From: Akkermansiaceae bacterium
GTDB taxonomy: Bacteria > Verrucomicrobiota > Verrucomicrobiia > Verrucomicrobiales > Akkermansiaceae
Assembly: GCA_023300205.1 (NCBI GenBank)
Contig: JALZVD010000336.1
Span: 1 to 10,434 of the forward strand
Direction of reading: 5' to 3'
Length of the DNA: 10,434 bases
Under the pieces are notes generated by a model, which was not told the DNA's origin, did no database searches, and was given only the letters and a program-made list of their open reading frames with translations. This document shows, piece by piece, positions 7,261 through 10,434 of the stretch. Position 1 is the first letter of the stretch; the number at the start of each line of letters is the position of its first letter. Made by a program: the position numbers and the translations under genes.

Positions 7261-7300
7261 AAAAAAAAGACTATATCAGTAACCAGCTAATACGGTCTTT
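7261..7300 (-). terminator. Strong rho-independent terminator of the thuA/cytochrome unit
   Basis: On the minus strand AAAGAC-CG-TATTAG (from 7300) pairs with CTGATA-TA-GTCTTT (to 7266) around a 7-base loop. This gives a stem of about 14 positions with one mismatch and two G-T pairs, followed by a run of eight Ts (7268-7261). It starts 38 bases after the minus-strand stop at 7338. In the plus direction only TTT follows the stem, so it is a weak terminator for the gene ending at 7244. Confidence 0.82.
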
Positions 7301-7337
7301 CATCTAAGATACACTTCGGCTCATTAGCCCTAATCTA

Positions 7338-9323
7338 TTACAGTGACTTAATGTAATCAACCATCTCTAGCGCTTGCTCTTTCGTAAGCCCTGGATCCGC
7401 CATTACCGCATCTTTAAATTTCTTCGGCTTCTCAGAATTCGGCTTAAGAATGGCATTCAAAAGATAGGGCTCATCCACAGTAACCTTCACTTCTTTACCA
7501 TCGCGGATTACCGTTTGCTTCCTTCCTAAGATTCCTACTAGATTCGGAGCTCCCCATCCTGCATCTAACTCTCGGTGACAAGCCATACAGAGACTTTTAA
7601 ACTTCATTTCAACTTGCTCTTGCTTGTTAACCTTCAGAACAACTCCCTCCTTCTTCTCACCCACACGTTTATGCATCGTGTACCAAAACTCTTTAGTAAA
7701 TAAAACAGACTTCCCATCCTGCTTAGGATCAAAGCCCACCTGAATGACCCATCCACTATTCTCATTAGATTTATTACCAGTAGTAACAAGATCCGTCCCA
7801 TCTTTCAGACCATCGATCAATAACTTAGCCTTCTTACCAGAATCTTCAAAAATAAGCGTCGTCGCAGCAAGCCGCTCCGGATTCACCTGAGGACCTCCAT
7901 AATTAGACGTAGGCTGATAAGTCCATTGCATCACTGCTACATCTTTAGCCGTGATCAACTTCGGATCGACAGGCTCCAAGAACTCAAGGTCAAACCCTCC
8001 CTCACAGGCTGTCACGTTCAGTATCTCATTAAAATTAGCAGGAACCTCATTCTCCTGTCGCACTCTGAAACGCTGTAGTCCAGATTGAGTGCCGTTAAAT
8101 GTCCATAACCCACCTGCTCCAATCTGCCCAATATAATAGTTCCCATCAGGCCCCTCAAGCAATCGGTTCGGACCAGCAGTTAAACCTTCATCTCCCTGCT
8201 TATTCGCCTTCCCTGAGGTGTGCTTAAAAACAACACCCTGCCAAGTTCCACCCACCTCCTCTAATGAAGCTCTCAAAATCTGGCCAGTAGTAAAGTCACA
8301 CAATAAGATCTGGCCATTATAAGGAGCTAATACCCCTTTACGGTCATGGATCACATGCGGCTGAGCAGGAGACTTCGCCACTAACTCCTGTGGCAAATGT
8401 AATGTAGCTGGCGTCATCTTAGACACATCACCATGCTCAGAATCTACGCCCTCGGGCTGGAATGCCGCTGCTCTACCATTCTTCTTGTATAAATAGTGTC
8501 CATAAAAAGAACCAGGTGTAAGACGAAGAAGCTTGTTTGAAGGATTAAAAATCCCCTGGTTATCTGCAACGTAAACCTCATTATCCGGCCCCACTTCCAG
8601 ACCATTAGGCGTTCTATAACCACCCCCTAAATAATCTAAAGAAACACTCTCTGGTTTTTCTGTTCCAGTCACAGGCCCAAAGATAAACGTAGATCCACGC
8701 TTCACATCCTTATTTGGCGGCACCATATAATCACGCTTCCCCCCCTTCTGAATCGCTGTAGTGAAGTTTCCACACAGATACTGCTTTCCATCCTTCACGT
8801 AGGACTCAAATCCTATCGTATAAGTATGGAAATTTATCGTCGAAGCTCCATCCAGCATTACAATTGCTGAGTCCTTCTCTAGCTTATCCTTACCAACAGC
8901 ATCAGTAAATCGTAAAATACGGTCCTTAGTCCCTACATAAATGCTCTTGCCTACAACTCCCACAGCAGCAGGCTCATAAAAACCTTCACAAAGAATAGTC
9001 AACTTAGCTTCCCCTCCATCAGCCAAATGATCTACACGGACCAATTTACCATTACGGTCGGGTTTATTATCTAACCTATCAGGGGAAAACGTAACCACAT
9101 AGAGAGCACCCTCGTGAAAGCACATCCCCCCTACCTTCAGCTTTTCCGCACCATCCATCTTAATGTCCTCTAGAGAAAACAATGGATGCATCCTATGCGC
9201 ATGAACCACCTTAAGTTTTTTAACCCTCGGCTTCTTTGCTTTAGCAGTTTTTTTCTGCCCCATTACAGGGCTCACACATGCAGTGAAAGCTGCCGTCAGT
9301 AGCATTGAGTATTTGATTAACAT
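7338..9323 (-). CDS. Exported beta-propeller protein with C-terminal cytochrome c domain (PVC-type)
   Basis: 661 residues with a signal peptide; cleavage is probably after VMG at 20-22. Cys16 in AFTAC is a poor lipobox. A basic linker (about 23-39) precedes a six-bladed-propeller-like domain at about 45-410, of the glucose/sorbosone or membrane-bound dehydrogenase type, with repeated strands such as GKLVRVD, DRILRFT, TPNGLEVGPDNEVYVADNQG and RLLEGPDGNYYIGQ. Residues about 425-565 form a beta-rich linker domain (GFDLEFLEPVD). The C-terminal domain carries one heme c motif, CMACH (579-583), with Met641 in VMADPGLTKEQ as the likely second heme ligand. This order is typical of Planctomycetes/Verrucomicrobia proteins thought to oxidise sugars or similar compounds and pass electrons to the periplasmic chain; the substrate here is unknown. 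It starts 27 bases after the ThuA-domain gene, so the two form an operon. No Shine-Dalgarno is visible. Confidence 0.92.
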   Translation of the reverse strand: MLIKYSMLLTAAFTACVSPVMGQKKTAKAKKPRVKKLKVVHAHRMHPLFSLEDIKMDGAEKLKVGGMCFHEGALYVVTFSPDRLDNKPDRNGKLVRVDHLADGGEAKLTILCEGFYEPAAVGVVGKSIYVGTKDRILRFTDAVGKDKLEKDSAIVMLDGASTINFHTYTIGFESYVKDGKQYLCGNFTTAIQKGGKRDYMVPPNKDVKRGSTFIFGPVTGTEKPESVSLDYLGGGYRTPNGLEVGPDNEVYVADNQGIFNPSNKLLRLTPGSFYGHYLYKKNGRAAAFQPEGVDSEHGDVSKMTPATLHLPQELVAKSPAQPHVIHDRKGVLAPYNGQILLCDFTTGQILRASLEEVGGTWQGVVFKHTSGKANKQGDEGLTAGPNRLLEGPDGNYYIGQIGAGGLWTFNGTQSGLQRFRVRQENEVPANFNEILNVTACEGGFDLEFLEPVDPKLITAKDVAVMQWTYQPTSNYGGPQVNPERLAATTLIFEDSGKKAKLLIDGLKDGTDLVTTGNKSNENSGWVIQVGFDPKQDGKSVLFTKEFWYTMHKRVGEKKEGVVLKVNKQEQVEMKFKSLCMACHRELDAGWGAPNLVGILGRKQTVIRDGKEVKVTVDEPYLLNAILKPNSEKPKKFKDAVMADPGLTKEQALEMVDYIKSL

Positions 9324-9350
9324 ATTCTTGATTGTTAGTTGATCGTTAGA

Positions 9351-10301
9351 TTATTTAAGCTTAAGAACCTGTTGCTTAGGTTTACGCTTGTCGAGATTTT
9401 GGTTGATCTGCTCCTCAGTAACAGCAGGACTGGTAACACCTTCTTCAGGCATATCTAGCTTCATCCCCCAAGTAATACTATTCAACACCTGCTTCCGAAA
9501 ATCATCATTTGCCCAAACTGTGTGACTATGAGCTCCTGTCACCGCGATTCCTCGGCAGCCATTAGCTGACTCCTTCGCCCAGAAAACTACAGTAGCAGAC
9601 CCCTTATCCCCTTTGACCGCTTTCACAAATTTCCTGTGTGGCTTCTTATCCACATTCTCACCAGACATCACCGCATGCACATTCCCCTCAGTTGGCGCGT
9701 CATATCCTTTCAAAGGCATCTTATCAAAATCAATATTGAGATACCACTCATCATGAAACGTATACTCATTCACACCTTGATTTATAGGATGTTTTTCTAG
9801 AATCGACTTTAGTGACCAGTGTGGATTGCCAGAAACTTTATCCTTATAGACACCACCTGTCCACATCTTCAATGACCCATCCACAGAAACATCAGGATCA
9901 CACGCATAATGAACGAACATCTGGCTCACTCCCTTCTGCGCTAAAGTATCAATAAACGCCGCGTTCTCGTTCACGAAATGCCATTTATTCCCCTTATAAT
10001 AGTGCAGAACCATATCAGCATCATTGAAAACAGAAGTATTCTCCGGCCAGTTATGCACTAATACACACTCCACTTTATCAGCCAACACTGACTTCTCTAT
10101 AGAAGATTTCAACAGTATTCCTCCAGCTTCAAATTCATGAGTTCCACAAGCATGAGTATGATCATCTCCTGTCAAAATAACTAACTTTTTACGCTCCCCC
10201 CCCTCAGCTCCTGACTGTTCCTGGCCCGTGAGACTAGTAGAAAAAATGACAGCGGAGATCAATACCACCATTAAACTGATGACTAAACAAAGTGGCCTCA
10301 T
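9351..10301 (-). CDS. Exported ThuA-domain protein (class I glutamine amidotransferase-like fold)
   Basis: ThuA-like (trehalose utilisation) proteins have a class I glutamine amidotransferase-like fold, occur in sugar utilisation and are often exported in PVC bacteria. With ATG at 10301 the product has 316 residues and a signal peptide (MRPLCLVISLMVVLISAVIF, cleavage near STSLTG). A TTG at 10316 could add five residues; I prefer the ATG because the signal peptide then starts cleanly. Visible motifs, in ATG numbering: KKLVILTG (38-45), HACGTHEFEAGG (50-61), DMVLHYYKG (96-104), HYAC (131-134), TFHDEWYLNIDF (181-192), and VTGAHSHTVWANDDFRKQ (254-271), the family's C-terminal histidine motif. The last 30 residues are polar and Lys/Gln-rich. 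It is the first gene of a unit with the propeller/cytochrome c gene, so it probably acts on the same substrate in the periplasm. Its biochemical role is not settled for the family. Confidence 0.9.
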   Translation of the reverse strand: MRPLCLVISLMVVLISAVIFSTSLTGQEQSGAEGGERKKLVILTGDDHTHACGTHEFEAGGILLKSSIEKSVLADKVECVLVHNWPENTSVFNDADMVLHYYKGNKWHFVNENAAFIDTLAQKGVSQMFVHYACDPDVSVDGSLKMWTGGVYKDKVSGNPHWSLKSILEKHPINQGVNEYTFHDEWYLNIDFDKMPLKGYDAPTEGNVHAVMSGENVDKKPHRKFVKAVKGDKGSATVVFWAKESANGCRGIAVTGAHSHTVWANDDFRKQVLNSITWGMKLDMPEEGVTSPAVTEEQINQNLDKRKPKQQVLKLK

Positions 10302-10434
10302 AAATTGATAATACAACTAATACCTATCACTCTCTATAATTATTTCAGACATTTATTATTTTATCGAAATCTGCCCTCTTTCCCGGTCATCAACTCTACC
10401 TAGCAACATCAATTTCAAGAAGATCATACAACAC

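Noticed and set aside
7266..7300. The convergent hairpin as an efficient terminator for the plus-strand gene ending at 7244
   Set aside because: On the plus strand only three Ts follow the stem; the long T-run is on the minus strand.
10302..10434. Promoter of the thuA unit in the right-hand edge
   Set aside because: The stretch is AT-rich near the gene, but I found no -35/-10 pair with acceptable spacing, so none is annotated.

Overview
The window looks like a piece of a marine or polysaccharide-degrading member of the Verrucomicrobiota (PVC superphylum). This is inferred from content rather than from a marker gene. It holds an exported multidomain sulfatase, a ThuA-domain protein beside a beta-propeller/cytochrome c protein of the type common in Planctomycetes and Verrucomicrobia, moderately AT-rich DNA, and start codons that almost all lack a Shine-Dalgarno sequence.

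Left part (1-2811, minus strand): the first 847 codons of a secreted sulfatase that leaves the window on the left. It has an N-terminal sulfatase domain, then a PA14 domain and a cadherin/Ig-like module. Just upstream on the same strand (2593-2811) is a 72-codon gene for a SelW-like (Rdx family) protein. Its redox motif is Cys-x-x-UGA, so the TGA at 2781-2779 most likely encodes selenocysteine. A perfect 7-bp hairpin with a GUU loop begins 15 nt after the UGA and fits the bacterial SECIS pattern. Ordinary gene calling misses this gene.

Middle (2812-3279): a 468-base AT-rich divergent intergenic region with weak promoter candidates on both strands.

Plus-strand block (3280-7244): an HrgA/COG2958-like protein with an HTH-like N-terminus and an apparently degenerate nuclease-like domain, alanine racemase (alr), and an unrecognised exported helical protein. 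These are closely spaced, probably one transcription unit, and end at a hairpin terminator near 6372-6407. A separate gene follows for an exported HtrA/trypsin-like protein that seems to have lost its catalytic residues.

Right part (7338-10301, minus strand): a two-gene unit, thuA-domain gene first and then the beta-propeller/cytochrome c gene. It ends at a strong hairpin plus T-run (7261-7300) in the convergent gap. Both products carry signal peptides and probably act together in the periplasm on sugars or related substrates, but the substrate cannot be read from the sequence.

No rRNA, tRNA, CRISPR array, insertion sequence or long repeat was recognised.
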